A program made the translations under genes and the position numbers. From contig NZ_CP007201.1 of assembly GCF_000568815.1 (NCBI RefSeq), positions 1,745,654 through 1,809,653 on the forward strand: DNA of 64,000 bases, written 5' to 3'. This stretch comes from Sulfurospirillum multivorans DSM 12446 (lineage in GTDB: Bacteria; Campylobacterota; Campylobacteria; Campylobacterales; Sulfurospirillaceae). A model generated the notes under the pieces. That model had not been told where the DNA came from. It did no database searches and saw nothing but the letters and a program-made list of their open reading frames with translations. Below are positions 1 to 8,451 of this stretch, one piece after another. Position 1 is the first letter of the stretch. Every line of letters starts with the position of its first letter.

Positions 1-585
1 GTTCTCAGGACTCATCCAATCAAACATAGCTATTGCATCATGTCTGTAGATTTTTGACTCTTTTTGAAACAGTAAAAAATATTGTTGGTAATTTTGATAG
101 TCTTCATTGTGCGGATCAAAAAAGTTAAGCACTGGTTTATAGTGTTGATTGCGAATCACTTTCGCTATTTCCAAATCAACAGATGAGGGGTTGATGATTA
201 GAAGCAAGTAGCCTCCAAACACAATCGTATTTCCCCATGACTCAATAAATTTATGCTCAAGCCTATTGTTTAATGAATCAACGCCATATGGAGGATTGAG
301 GAATAAAAAACTACCCCAATCAAGAGAACGCTTTACGCCGACATTCGCATCTGCATTAAGCAAAACGTCAATCTTAGATTCAGCCTTTCTCGCTCTAATG
401 GTATCAAGTTCAACGCCATAGACTCGTCCACAATCCTTAAATACAGATACCGCATCAGCTTCACCGCAACACGGATCAATAATGCGTGACTCTTCTGCAA
501 AATTCAGAATTGCTTTAACTTTTTTTACCGTTTTAACCGAAGTTGGATAGAACGCCATTTTAGCTTCACTTGCTAACCTTGCCAT
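1..585 (-). CDS. SAM-dependent DNA methyltransferase, DUF6094-like (partial)
   Basis: The reading frame is open from an ATG at 585 to the window edge, so the C-terminus is missing. Visible motifs are a motif-I-like stretch (IIDPCCGEADAV) near residue 31 and the catalytic NPPY at about residue 96, the order of an N6-adenine methyltransferase fold. The N-terminal MARLASEAKMAFYPT resembles DUF6094 proteins of mobile elements. It lies 26 bases beyond the stop of the DUF2958 gene and is probably cotranscribed with it. Methylation of element or host DNA is inferred; target specificity cannot be read. Confidence 0.75.
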   Translation of the reverse strand, partial: MARLASEAKMAFYPTSVKTVKKVKAILNFAEESRIIDPCCGEADAVSVFKDCGRVYGVELDTIRARKAESKIDVLLNADANVGVKRSLDWGSFLFLNPPYGVDSLNNRLEHKFIESWGNTIVFGGYLLLIINPSSVDLEIAKVIRNQHYKPVLNFFDPHNEDYQNYQQYFLLFQKESKIYRHDAIAMFDWMSPEN

Positions 586-611
586 GTTTTTTCCTTATCT
601 TATTTAATCTT

Positions 612-1784
612 TTATGCTGCTTGCTCGGATGGTTTCCCATTATGGAGATTGCCTTCAATGTCAATGTAAACGTCATCTCCAAAATGAAGATCCCGCTCAA
701 CATATACAAATGGGTACTTGTTTTTGAACTGGGCTAAATCGTTATGATAAAATGTGCCCCATTCTGAACAATACGGATCTCCTAAGTTTTCAACATATCC
801 AAAGCAAATTCCTGTCTCTCGTTCATACTCAGTAATGTACCAAGTCATACTAGGACTAAAGAATTTTGCATGTACTTTTTTGAAACGATCCCCATCAGTT
901 ACACCGTATTCAGGACAGTCATTCAGATACTTCGGAACTGGTATATTTTGATTAACGTCCATCTCTTCGATATTATTCACTGATTCCAAGGTAACCACTT
1001 CTTTCTTTTGATACCCTCTGCTTTCTAAAATCTCGATTATGGCATCTCGTAAGACCGCGTAATCATCTTTTTCAAGCTTTTCGATATCAATTGTAGAAAT
1101 AGTTGCAACACCTACGTGAGTTGTCGCTTTTTTGATAACCTCATTCTCAATCAATCGATCAAAGATTTGTCTCTCTAGTCTCTCACCATCATCCAAACGA
1201 TAAATCCTAGGGATAGGTAAAATTTGAAGAAACTTTCTAAACGCCTCAAAACAATCATCTCCCATGTGAAATAGTGCGCTCATGCCGATATCGGGAATAA
1301 GTGACTGATGATATAAAATACAATCAACCATACCCTCGCCTATCGGTTTAATAATGCGGCGCATCCCACTTGGAAAAACTCTTACATAATTTGAACCTTC
1401 AAAGTAAAGATTGTGATTATTCATCTTCATCCTACCTTGCATGATGACGGCTGTAATAGAGCGAACCATATCCTCTTGCCCTGCTAATCTTACGTACCTA
1501 ACGAAGCTGCTATTATCTGCCACGAGATCACAAATTCGAGCTTCAGCCCCTGCATAATTTGCTTTTGGATAATGTTTTTCTGTAACCTCAATTGAGACGA
1601 CTGAGTTGTAAGTTTGACCAGAGTATAAACCATAAAGTATGCCTGCTTTGGTCGAAATTGTGATTTTAAGATAAGCTTTATCTACGTAATCTTTTTCGGC
1701 TTTAACAATTATGCTTTGTTCTTCTCCGCTTTTGTCAATATAAACCACACTCACCATGTCTTTTTCATTGAATTCTGTTTTCAT
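612..1784 (-). CDS. DUF2958 domain protein
   Basis: The 390-residue protein has a C-terminal DUF2958 domain at about residues 280-375 (YLNDCPEYGVTDGD ... SPSMTWYITEYE ... CFGYVENLGD ... SEWGTFYHNDL), a small family common on plasmids, integrative elements and phages with no established activity. The N-terminal 270 residues are not recognised. The start is set by a GAGGTAGCGTA ribosome site and overlaps the stop of the upstream gene by one base (TAATG), so translation is probably coupled. Confidence 0.7.
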   Translation of the reverse strand: MKTEFNEKDMVSVVYIDKSGEEQSIIVKAEKDYVDKAYLKITISTKAGILYGLYSGQTYNSVVSIEVTEKHYPKANYAGAEARICDLVADNSSFVRYVRLAGQEDMVRSITAVIMQGRMKMNNHNLYFEGSNYVRVFPSGMRRIIKPIGEGMVDCILYHQSLIPDIGMSALFHMGDDCFEAFRKFLQILPIPRIYRLDDGERLERQIFDRLIENEVIKKATTHVGVATISTIDIEKLEKDDYAVLRDAIIEILESRGYQKKEVVTLESVNNIEEMDVNQNIPVPKYLNDCPEYGVTDGDRFKKVHAKFFSPSMTWYITEYERETGICFGYVENLGDPYCSEWGTFYHNDLAQFKNKYPFVYVERDLHFGDDVYIDIEGNLHNGKPSEQAA

Positions 1785-2530
1785 TACGCTACCTCATTTA
1801 AAAAATCAAACAATGTACTTTGAGTGTATTGTTGTTTCGGAGATTGTTGTTTTTCAACTAATTGCGCTTCAAGTGCTAATGCCTCATTTTGAAGGGCTTT
1901 AGCTTGCGCTAATGCTTCATCTCTTTGCTGCTGGAGCTTTTTGGCTACTTCATCTTTTGAAAAGGCTTCAAAATCACTTACTGCTTGAGCAATAAGGATC
2001 TCCCACTCTTTCAGATAAGCCCTAAAAGCATCTCGAATAGCAATATTCAAATCACCGTGATCCCCACTCATGTCTGCACCAAAATATCCACCGTGATCGG
2101 AAAAAGCGCTGTAAAAATCTCCCAGCCCGTTTTCGCAAGTTGTCAACTCCTCGTAGATACCGTAAAAAGCGTGTTTAGCACTTAAGCTGTCTACACCTGT
2201 AAACGGATTGCTTCCGACATAGTAACCATCATATTCTGACGGATTTTTTTCTACGCCAAAAGCGATCTTTTGAAAAGTTGCCGCAGTTGAAAAATATTCA
2301 CCGTAAAAGCCATTAATGTTATAGTGGGCAATAAAGCCACAATGCAAATGACAATGTTGGTAGATACCTTTGATAAAGTTCGTATGTTTGAAGTGATTAT
2401 TGAGAAATGAAACAAACCCTTTATAGATTTTTTTCTTTTCGGTAGCACTCATAAATTCTACATCCTCAAAAGTGTATGAACCCTCTTTGATTTTGAAGTT
2501 CTTTACTTTTAAGAAATTTTTAGCGTCCAT
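1784..2530 (-). CDS. Hypothetical protein with C-terminal clamp-motif-like tail
   Basis: This 248-residue protein is not recognised. Residues 190-230 are rich in Gln, Ala, Glu and Lys and likely form a coiled coil. The extreme C-terminus reads QSTLFDFLNEVA, which contains a Q-x-x-L-F pentapeptide like that of sliding-clamp partners and shares LFDFL with the protein of the intron-split gene. A structured leader lies directly upstream, with AGGAGG six bases before the ATG. Confidence 0.6.
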   Translation of the reverse strand: MDAKNFLKVKNFKIKEGSYTFEDVEFMSATEKKKIYKGFVSFLNNHFKHTNFIKGIYQHCHLHCGFIAHYNINGFYGEYFSTAATFQKIAFGVEKNPSEYDGYYVGSNPFTGVDSLSAKHAFYGIYEELTTCENGLGDFYSAFSDHGGYFGADMSGDHGDLNIAIRDAFRAYLKEWEILIAQAVSDFEAFSKDEVAKKLQQQRDEALAQAKALQNEALALEAQLVEKQQSPKQQYTQSTLFDFLNEVA

Positions 2531-2630
2531 AATAAGCCTCCTAAGACTCTATTAAAAAGACAATAGGAAATCCTTACGGAAGTCCTAAAACCTTTTCAGG
2601 TTAAACTCCGCAAGGAGATACTGTATTTTA
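2531..2630 (-). promoter_or_regulatory. Structured 5' leader (family member 1)
   Basis: Read on the minus strand it has four alternating C-rich and G-rich blocks (TCTCC, GGAG, CTTCC, GGA), an inner AACCT/AGGTT hairpin, and ends at the AGGAGG ribosome site of the gene at 1784-2530. It is more diverged than the other members. Regulatory action is inferred. Confidence 0.45.
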
Positions 2631-2636
2631 CGTTAC

Positions 2637-4949
2637 CTAGAAAAGGCTCAATTGAATTGGTCCATTGTCTTGTACCATTAACTGAATTTCAGCTCTTGTT
2701 ACATCAATCGCTTCATCAAAATACATTTTGCCTCTTCTCACACGTTTATAAATGGTGATTTTTTCATCCTCATCTATTAACGTGATTGGTAATGGATTTG
2801 TTTTTCTCTTTTTCGGAACTGCTGAAGGTTTTAATTCAAGAGGCTCATCAACGTCTTTTGCTTTCACTTTTGCATTTTTCTGCATTATTTCTTGGAGTTC
2901 AAGGTACAAGCTCTCAAACGCATCCCATTCTCTAGGAACAAAAGTCCATTTTGTAGTCTCTATATTGTCATTACCTCCCATAGCACCACTCGATATTGCT
3001 TTGGCAAGTTGCATCTGCAAAGAGGTACTTGCTTCTTCTAATCCAGCAAGATCGCCACCTAATGATAAGCGTCCTTCTAAACTATTGGCTGCTGCAACTT
3101 TCTTGGAAATCAAGGAAAGAGCCTTTCGTTGTGCCGTATTTTTATACGCCATAAAAATGACCCACACGTTATTTGTTTGACCAATTCTCCAACTTCTCCT
3201 AGCCGCTTGCTTCAACGTAAAAACGTTGTAAGTCGTCTGATAAAAGATAATGGTTGGATATTCAAGTAGATCCAAACCAGTCTTAACCAATTCGGGATTA
3301 CAAATCAAAACATCGCAAGGATTATCTTTGATCCATTTCTCTCTTTTAGAGGCTTCAACTGAACTTGGAAGGCATTTAATAACGAACCCTTTCAATCTCT
3401 CACTGAGCAATGTTTGTAATCGCTTAGAAACACCAAGATTTGTGTAAGTTGCAAACACAAGGCACTTACGCCCTTTTTTTAGTTCATCTCTTACCTTGTT
3501 AATAAGTGCTTTTTCTTTTGCCGTGATGAAGCTTTCATCCACTGGCGCTTTATAGAATGATTGACCAAAGTTAGGCGCAAAGTCCATAAATGGTAAATCA
3601 CATACACTTATCGCATCATTTGCAAGAGCACCAAGTACCCTTTTATCTTCTCTAACTTCCTTCGCTATATCGCTAAGGTAGTTTTGATATGTACTAAGCC
3701 ACTCTTTATCAGGTTCTACCAATTCAACGCTCTCTTCATAATCAGGTAACTCGATATTCATCTCGTCTAACCTTAAAAAGATTGTGAATGGTAAAAGCAA
3801 TGTCAAAAGATAAGGGCTAATACGTGGTATTTCTTTCATGGAAACTTTTGCACCTTTTTTTGTAACAACCCCCTCCGTGTTTGACTCTTTTGCGTCGTAA
3901 ATTTCCTCACGGGCACCGTAGAGTTCAACAAACCTCTCAACATCTTTATATTGAAGTTTCAAGGTTTCTTTCATTAAGCGAGGGTTTAAACGATAAAGGA
4001 TGTAGAATAAACTACTTGCATAGCCATTAAGAAGTGTACCGGTTAAGCCCACACACTTTTTTGACATTGAAGCAATAGCACCAAAAGCATTTCCTTGTCC
4101 AGTATCACCGCCTTTTAATTCATGGAGTTCATCCAAGAATAAAATATCGATCCAACCTTTTGGGAACTGCTTTTTGATGTATTCTGCAACAGATAGGCGA
4201 GTATTTGATGATTTATTTTTATCCACTTGTCTCAAAACAGAACCACAATCACATACGCGCTGGATATCAGGAGTATGATATTTAAAAGGTGACTCATCAA
4301 GAATACATCCACAATCAGGGCATGTGTATTGATAAGAGAGTACCTTTTCCTCATTCTCGTTAACAATCAATCGCTTACGCATATTATATGTGGCACGTTT
4401 TGGGTAAGAGAGCTTCGCAGTCTCTTTAGATAGGATAAAAAAGTATGTTTTATTTTCAAGTGCGCGTAGATGATAGCCAGCCAAATCGTCCCATCGTTTT
4501 ACGATAACAATTTGATATGGAATAGCAGCTTTATCCTTTTTGCCTAATGTCACTTCTATCTCCGAAGCCCACTTAGAAACTAGGTGAGATGGACACATGA
4601 TAAAAGTTTTAAACGGTTTGATTGGATTTTTGTTAAAGCCTTGGCAAGCCAACGTAATGAGATAAGCAATGCTGATCCCCGATATTGTCTTTCCTGTGCC
4701 CATCTCTGCGCTAATAATGAGTGAGTCATTCTTTTTTAAGTGTTCACTGCTGGCCGCAATTAGCCTAGCTTGTCTTGGAAATGGAGCTCTCTTTAATTGT
4801 AGAAGCGATCTCATCTGACCTTCATACTTTTTTGGGTTCTCTACTCCTTTGAATTTTGGCTGAACAATTCGGCTAATCGCTCCTGAGAGCACACTAGCTT
4901 TATTTTTCACCAAATCTGCGAAGCTTGCAGTGACAATGCTACTGCTCAT
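2637..4949 (-). CDS. SNF2/DEAD-box type helicase with zinc-binding insertion
   Basis: A superfamily 2 ATPase of about 770 residues. It has Walker A AEMGTGKT near residue 87, motif II DELH, motif III-like GLTGTL, and motif VI QAARRSWRIGQ near residue 590. A four-cysteine insertion (CPDC ... CDCG) at about residues 208-240 probably binds zinc. The last five residues are QLSLF, an exact match to the sliding-clamp binding pentapeptide. I start it at the internal ATG at 4949, which follows AAGGAGAAAATT, because the longer frame runs into the structured leader. A role in replication or recombination of the element is inferred. Confidence 0.85.
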   Translation of the reverse strand: MSSSIVTASFADLVKNKASVLSGAISRIVQPKFKGVENPKKYEGQMRSLLQLKRAPFPRQARLIAASSEHLKKNDSLIISAEMGTGKTISGISIAYLITLACQGFNKNPIKPFKTFIMCPSHLVSKWASEIEVTLGKKDKAAIPYQIVIVKRWDDLAGYHLRALENKTYFFILSKETAKLSYPKRATYNMRKRLIVNENEEKVLSYQYTCPDCGCILDESPFKYHTPDIQRVCDCGSVLRQVDKNKSSNTRLSVAEYIKKQFPKGWIDILFLDELHELKGGDTGQGNAFGAIASMSKKCVGLTGTLLNGYASSLFYILYRLNPRLMKETLKLQYKDVERFVELYGAREEIYDAKESNTEGVVTKKGAKVSMKEIPRISPYLLTLLLPFTIFLRLDEMNIELPDYEESVELVEPDKEWLSTYQNYLSDIAKEVREDKRVLGALANDAISVCDLPFMDFAPNFGQSFYKAPVDESFITAKEKALINKVRDELKKGRKCLVFATYTNLGVSKRLQTLLSERLKGFVIKCLPSSVEASKREKWIKDNPCDVLICNPELVKTGLDLLEYPTIIFYQTTYNVFTLKQAARRSWRIGQTNNVWVIFMAYKNTAQRKALSLISKKVAAANSLEGRLSLGGDLAGLEEASTSLQMQLAKAISSGAMGGNDNIETTKWTFVPREWDAFESLYLELQEIMQKNAKVKAKDVDEPLELKPSAVPKKRKTNPLPITLIDEDEKITIYKRVRRGKMYFDEAIDVTRAEIQLMVQDNGPIQLSLF

Positions 4950-4966
4950 AATTTTCTCCTTCATTT

Positions 4967-5036
4967 GAAAGAGGACAAACCTATCCCTCAAGGGGATAAA
5001 TTAAATCCCCTTTTGGGTTAGGCTCTTAATGAGCAA
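4967..5036 (-). promoter_or_regulatory. Structured 5' leader (family member 2)
   Basis: On the minus strand: a small GCTC/GAGC hairpin, then CCTAACCC, AAAA, GGGGAT, an AT-rich loop, ATCCCC, TTGA, GGGATAGG and GTCCTC, then the ribosome site of the helicase gene. CCC/GGG blocks can pair nested (1-4 and 2-3) or as two hairpins (1-2 and 3-4). A 73-base stretch (4967-5039) recurs without mismatch at 17599-17671. Confidence 0.7.
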
Positions 5037-5402
5037 CTAATTGTTTTTGAATATTTTTTCCACTTGATCACGGCTAATACCATAATCTTCGAGAGCTTCA
5101 ACTGCATCACTAATGTCACCGGTATAGTAACACTCGTAATTTCCAAGCTCTCGTTTAATGATTACATCAATACCATTCTCAGCAATATCTTGTTTTATGC
5201 CATTTTGATAAATTTCATCAAGGCTTTTCATAACAACTTCAACATGCTCTTTTGGAACAATCATTCCAGCACCGACATCAACATATGTAACGCCTTCTTT
5301 TCTAGCTGTTAAAAACTGTTCTTGACTGAAAGCGAAAAATACGCCGTATTGGTCAAACAATGCACTCTGTTTGTCATTCATGTAGTCTGATAAATATTTC
5401 AT
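5037..5402 (-). CDS. Hypothetical acidic protein (121 aa)
   Basis: Not recognised with confidence. It is soluble and acidic, with no membrane segment or cysteine cluster. The C-terminal half (VIIKRELGNYECYYTG ... AVEALEDYGIS) looks like a compact alpha/beta fold. The start follows AAAGGAGAACACA and its own structured leader. The stop codon lies inside the repeated 73-base segment shared with 17599-17671. Confidence 0.6.
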   Translation of the reverse strand: MKYLSDYMNDKQSALFDQYGVFFAFSQEQFLTARKEGVTYVDVGAGMIVPKEHVEVVMKSLDEIYQNGIKQDIAENGIDVIIKRELGNYECYYTGDISDAVEALEDYGISRDQVEKIFKNN

Positions 5403-5480
5403 TGTGTTCTCCTTTAGAACAAGAAGGACATAGCTATCCCAGAGGGATAATTATGTCCCTCGTGGGTTAGCTTTTTGCAA
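5403..5480 (-). promoter_or_regulatory. Structured 5' leader (family member 3)
   Basis: Minus-strand order: AGTTGC, GCTAACCC, ACGA, GGGACAT, ATCCC, TCT, GGGATAGCTATGTCCTT, then AAAGGAG. TCCTT can pair with the Shine-Dalgarno AAGGA, while GTTCT/AGAAC forms an alternative hairpin that leaves AAAGG in its loop. Confidence 0.7.
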
Positions 5481-5484
5481 CTAT

Positions 5485-5685
5485 TTAATGACACAAACGC
5501 TCAAAGCTTTTTAGCGCCTTTTCGTAAGTATCATATTTTTCTTCTATGTCACTTGGAGTGCCGTCCGTCCATTCAATGGTAACCTCCCAATAAAATGTGC
5601 CATCTTCAGATGAGACATAATCAAGAGCAACATTAAATGAACCACACTCTTTATATTTTTGATTTTCGCGTTCAGAATTTGCCAT
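5485..5685 (-). CDS. Small hypothetical protein (66 aa)
   Basis: A small charged protein of unknown function (MANSERENQKYKECG...). I take the internal ATG at 5685, preceded by TAGGAGACCAT, instead of an upstream ATG inside the preceding gene. It starts nine bases after that gene's stop and is the last gene of a four-gene group that begins at the leader near 7600. Confidence 0.55.
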   Translation of the reverse strand: MANSERENQKYKECGSFNVALDYVSSEDGTFYWEVTIEWTDGTPSDIEEKYDTYEKALKSFERLCH

Positions 5686-5693
5686 ATGGTCTC

Positions 5694-7025
5694 CTACGCT
5701 ACGTTTTTGTCTTTTAAAATCCAACCTTGTGCCGGTCGCGAGTAGTAACCTTGACCACTCTTGATCATGTACTTGTTGAATTCAATAAATCCATCCTTGC
5801 CTAAGTCTTCCTCGATAACTAAAACTCTCAACATTTCACCCGTTTGAGTGTGCTGAAAATCTTTAACGCTACCATTCTCGATCAGCTTGGTGAATTTATC
5901 ATCAGTAGGATTAGGCGCCATCTCCATTTTTATTGGAGCTGTGCTTTTTTTCGCCTTTTTCGTAGATTTAAGCTTTGATTCCCTTACCCAAACAACTTCT
6001 TCCGTAATTTCAACTTTTTGTACCAAATTGACATAAACGACATGTTTTTCAACAAAATCGCTTTTTTCAATCCATGCAAGAGTCTGGTGTGTTGATTTGT
6101 TTGGTTCTGGTTTGTAAGCCTTGATATGCTTCCTGTCACTCAAAACGATCCATTGACGTGTAAGTTTGAAATACTTTCCATCCTTTACCTTGTAAACGCG
6201 TTCTGATTCAAGTCCGTGATATGAAGTCCACCCTTTTCCTAAACGAACATAATCCGTTGGTACATCGCTTTCTTCAGCAATATAATAGAAGGACTCTTTT
6301 TTAACGATCTTTTCAACGAGCGCGTCAGCATCACCAACTCCAAGCCTAATCTGAACAAGCGAATCCCACTTATTTAAAAGCGTGTCGAATTTGTTGAGCA
6401 ATTTGATAGACTCTTGCCGTGAAGGAAGAATATCTTTCACGTAGTGTTTATCCCATTCTTTATCGGTGTGATACCATTCCATAGTACGATATGAATGACG
6501 ATTGTCATCATATTTTTGATAGTCATAAATACTCTTACCATAGTGCTGATCGATACTATTGAAGCTGAATACGCCTGTGCCTTTGTCAATAATCTTACCG
6601 TCTTTCTCGATATGCCATTTGGTGTTACCGGGGTTTTTCTGATAAGTTACTTCAGGCAAGCCGCTCTCTTCCATGATCTCATTAACAACTTTCTTGCTAA
6701 GAGAGTCAATAATGGCTTGGGCGTTTGCTTTTTCACCTTCGCTGGCCGCATGATTGTCCCTTAAAGCATACAGTTTCTGTAGCTTTTGTTGGATTTTAAC
6801 GTCATAGCTTTGATGAATGTAGTTACCGCCGATTTTACCGCCATTGTAGCAATCAACGACAAGAATATATCCGTTTTTGACCGCAATGCCGTCCCATCGT
6901 GCTGGATCATAATAATCGGTCATTGCATCACTCATATTTGGCTTATAGCCGTAAATGAGCCAACCGCGAAATTCCAATCCTTGCATGATAGCAATGAGGC
7001 TATCTTGTTTATCACCGTAGTACAT
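5694..7025 (-). CDS. Large hypothetical, polyvalent-protein-like
   Basis: A 443-residue cytoplasmic protein without recognised catalytic motifs. The N-terminus (GWLIYGYKPNMSDAM ... RWDGIAVKNGYILVVD) and the C-terminus resemble the modular LPD-type domains of large polyvalent proteins in phages and conjugative elements, but this is a weak impression. The start has GAGGAG six bases upstream and overlaps the previous stop (TAATG). Confidence 0.6.
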   Translation of the reverse strand: MYYGDKQDSLIAIMQGLEFRGWLIYGYKPNMSDAMTDYYDPARWDGIAVKNGYILVVDCYNGGKIGGNYIHQSYDVKIQQKLQKLYALRDNHAASEGEKANAQAIIDSLSKKVVNEIMEESGLPEVTYQKNPGNTKWHIEKDGKIIDKGTGVFSFNSIDQHYGKSIYDYQKYDDNRHSYRTMEWYHTDKEWDKHYVKDILPSRQESIKLLNKFDTLLNKWDSLVQIRLGVGDADALVEKIVKKESFYYIAEESDVPTDYVRLGKGWTSYHGLESERVYKVKDGKYFKLTRQWIVLSDRKHIKAYKPEPNKSTHQTLAWIEKSDFVEKHVVYVNLVQKVEITEEVVWVRESKLKSTKKAKKSTAPIKMEMAPNPTDDKFTKLIENGSVKDFQHTQTGEMLRVLVIEEDLGKDGFIEFNKYMIKSGQGYYSRPAQGWILKDKNVA

Positions 7026-7297
7026 TAGAAGCTCCTCTTATTTTTAGTAAACCGTTGAGACATTTTTACAATGCCCTTTACATTGACAAACACACCTACT
7101 GAATGGTTTTTGTAAACCACGACGCGAATGTTTTTAGAAACATTGAACCTTTTAGAAAAAAGGCTCTTTGAGACAATTTTGTTCACTTCGTATTCGATCG
7201 CACTCATAAGCGGTACGATTTGTAAGTTTTGAATGTTTGCTTTTTGATAGGTTTTCAAAAGGAAAGCTCTAATGCCTTCATATAGTGTATGTTCCAT
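7025..7297 (-). CDS. Small basic hypothetical protein (90 aa)
   Basis: A lysine-rich, basic protein of unknown function, predicted soluble. AAGGAG precedes the ATG by six bases. It lies between 7308-7559 and 5694-7025 in one tightly packed group. Confidence 0.55.
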   Translation of the reverse strand: MEHTLYEGIRAFLLKTYQKANIQNLQIVPLMSAIEYEVNKIVSKSLFSKRFNVSKNIRVVVYKNHSVGVFVNVKGIVKMSQRFTKNKRSF

Positions 7298-7307
7298 ATC
7301 CTACTCC

Positions 7308-7559
7308 TTACGCCATAGGTGCAATGGTTAATTGACCATTATTGTCATCAATCCTATAACGTTCCCACTCTGTGTCATGCTCATACTGTCCACCAACAAA
7401 TTTTGTGATTGGCTTTAGATATGTCACGACTTTATTAACGGGATCAAAGATGAATCTTTGAGTTTTTGAGTAGGTTTTGTAAACATCACCTTGCTTTTTA
7501 AATTTTGCCTCAACACCGCATGCTTTTAAGAACATTGCGAATAGTTGATTAGGTTGCAT
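7308..7559 (-). CDS. Small hypothetical protein (83 aa)
   Basis: Unknown function. I use the internal ATG at 7559 with AAAGGAGGAAATC just before it. The upstream part of the longer frame is a translation of the leader RNA, and nearly the same artefactual peptide recurs at 17900-17953. First gene of the group ending at 5485. Confidence 0.55.
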   Translation of the reverse strand: MQPNQLFAMFLKACGVEAKFKKQGDVYKTYSKTQRFIFDPVNKVVTYLKPITKFVGGQYEHDTEWERYRIDDNNGQLTIAPMA

Positions 7560-7640
7560 GATTTCCTCCTTTGGGAAAGGGCATACCTCTCCCAACAAGG
7601 GAGAGATAGCCAAGTGGCTAAAACTCCCTTATGGAGTTAA
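7560..7640 (-). promoter_or_regulatory. Structured 5' leader (family member 4)
   Basis: Minus-strand order: AACTCC, ATAA, GGGAG, a TAGCCACTTGGCTA hairpin, CTCCC, TTGTT, GGGAGAGGTATGCCC, then AAAGGAGG. Almost identical to the leader of the lipoprotein gene at 17900-17985. CCTTT/AAAGG can cover the Shine-Dalgarno sequence. Confidence 0.7.
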
Positions 7641-7647
7641 ACTTTTT

Positions 7648-8451
7648 TTATGCTGCTAAGAAGTCAAATAAGTCCAATTGCTTTGGTTTTTGAGGACCAA
7701 ACAACTCATAGGCTCTTTCCAACGCTTGGTCGAACGTTAACTTGTAAACGTATACACTTTGATTGTCATAACTTTCCACTTCCATTCCATCGATACTTCG
7801 ATTGAGTTGTACTCGAAGTTGAATTAGTTGCCTAACTGTTAGGACAATGCCTTTTCTGCCAGCAAACAAATCATAAGAAGTGGAAAAACCATCAATGGAA
7901 TAACCAGAGCCGCCTCCATTACCTAACTTGGCATGTGCAAGCGCTTTAGACTTAAATTCATTAAAGCTTTTGGCTTTTTTGATTTCTTCCACTGGATCGA
8001 ATGACGTTTCATCTTTCCTATATGCTCGCGCAAAAAGGTTTTCTAAGCTTCTACGCAAGACATCATCATCGCTGATGACTTCTTTATACTCGATATGGAA
8101 ATAGTCTCTTAGCCAAGAAATAAATTCCTCATCATAGAGCTCATATTCAGGCAGTTCATCACTTCTCAGCCACGACGAACCTTGAATCTTTCCACCGTCA
8201 AACCAAAAACGATAATCTGTTTTTGTTTCGAGCTCCCAGAATGAATACGAATTGTCAGTAGATACGTGAAAGCATCTAGTGTATGGAACGAGATATAATC
8301 GAATGAGATGCTTAACTCTAGCAATTATTTCAAAATCGCTTAAAGCACCATCACGCGTCATATATTTAGTACTATCGTCCCACCAAAACTCTTCAAATCT
8401 ACCATGACCTTCTTCGGAGGTTGAACCTTTGACAATCGCATCTTTATATGG
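7648..8451 (-). CDS. Exon 2 of intron-split hypothetical gene
   Basis: The 3' part (about 267 codons) of a host gene interrupted by a group II intron. The open frame extends upstream to 8523, but its first 24 codons are intron domains V and VI, so that ATG is not a real start. Joined in frame to exon 1 (11141-11803) it gives a protein of about 488 residues of unknown function. The C-terminus is QLDLFDFLAA, containing a Q-L-D-L-F sliding-clamp pentapeptide. The exact 3' splice position is uncertain by a few codons. Confidence 0.75.
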   Translation of the reverse strand, partial: PYKDAIVKGSTSEEGHGRFEEFWWDDSTKYMTRDGALSDFEIIARVKHLIRLYLVPYTRCFHVSTDNSYSFWELETKTDYRFWFDGGKIQGSSWLRSDELPEYELYDEEFISWLRDYFHIEYKEVISDDDVLRRSLENLFARAYRKDETSFDPVEEIKKAKSFNEFKSKALAHAKLGNGGGSGYSIDGFSTSYDLFAGRKGIVLTVRQLIQLRVQLNRSIDGMEVESYDNQSVYVYKLTFDQALERAYELFGPQKPKQLDLFDFLAA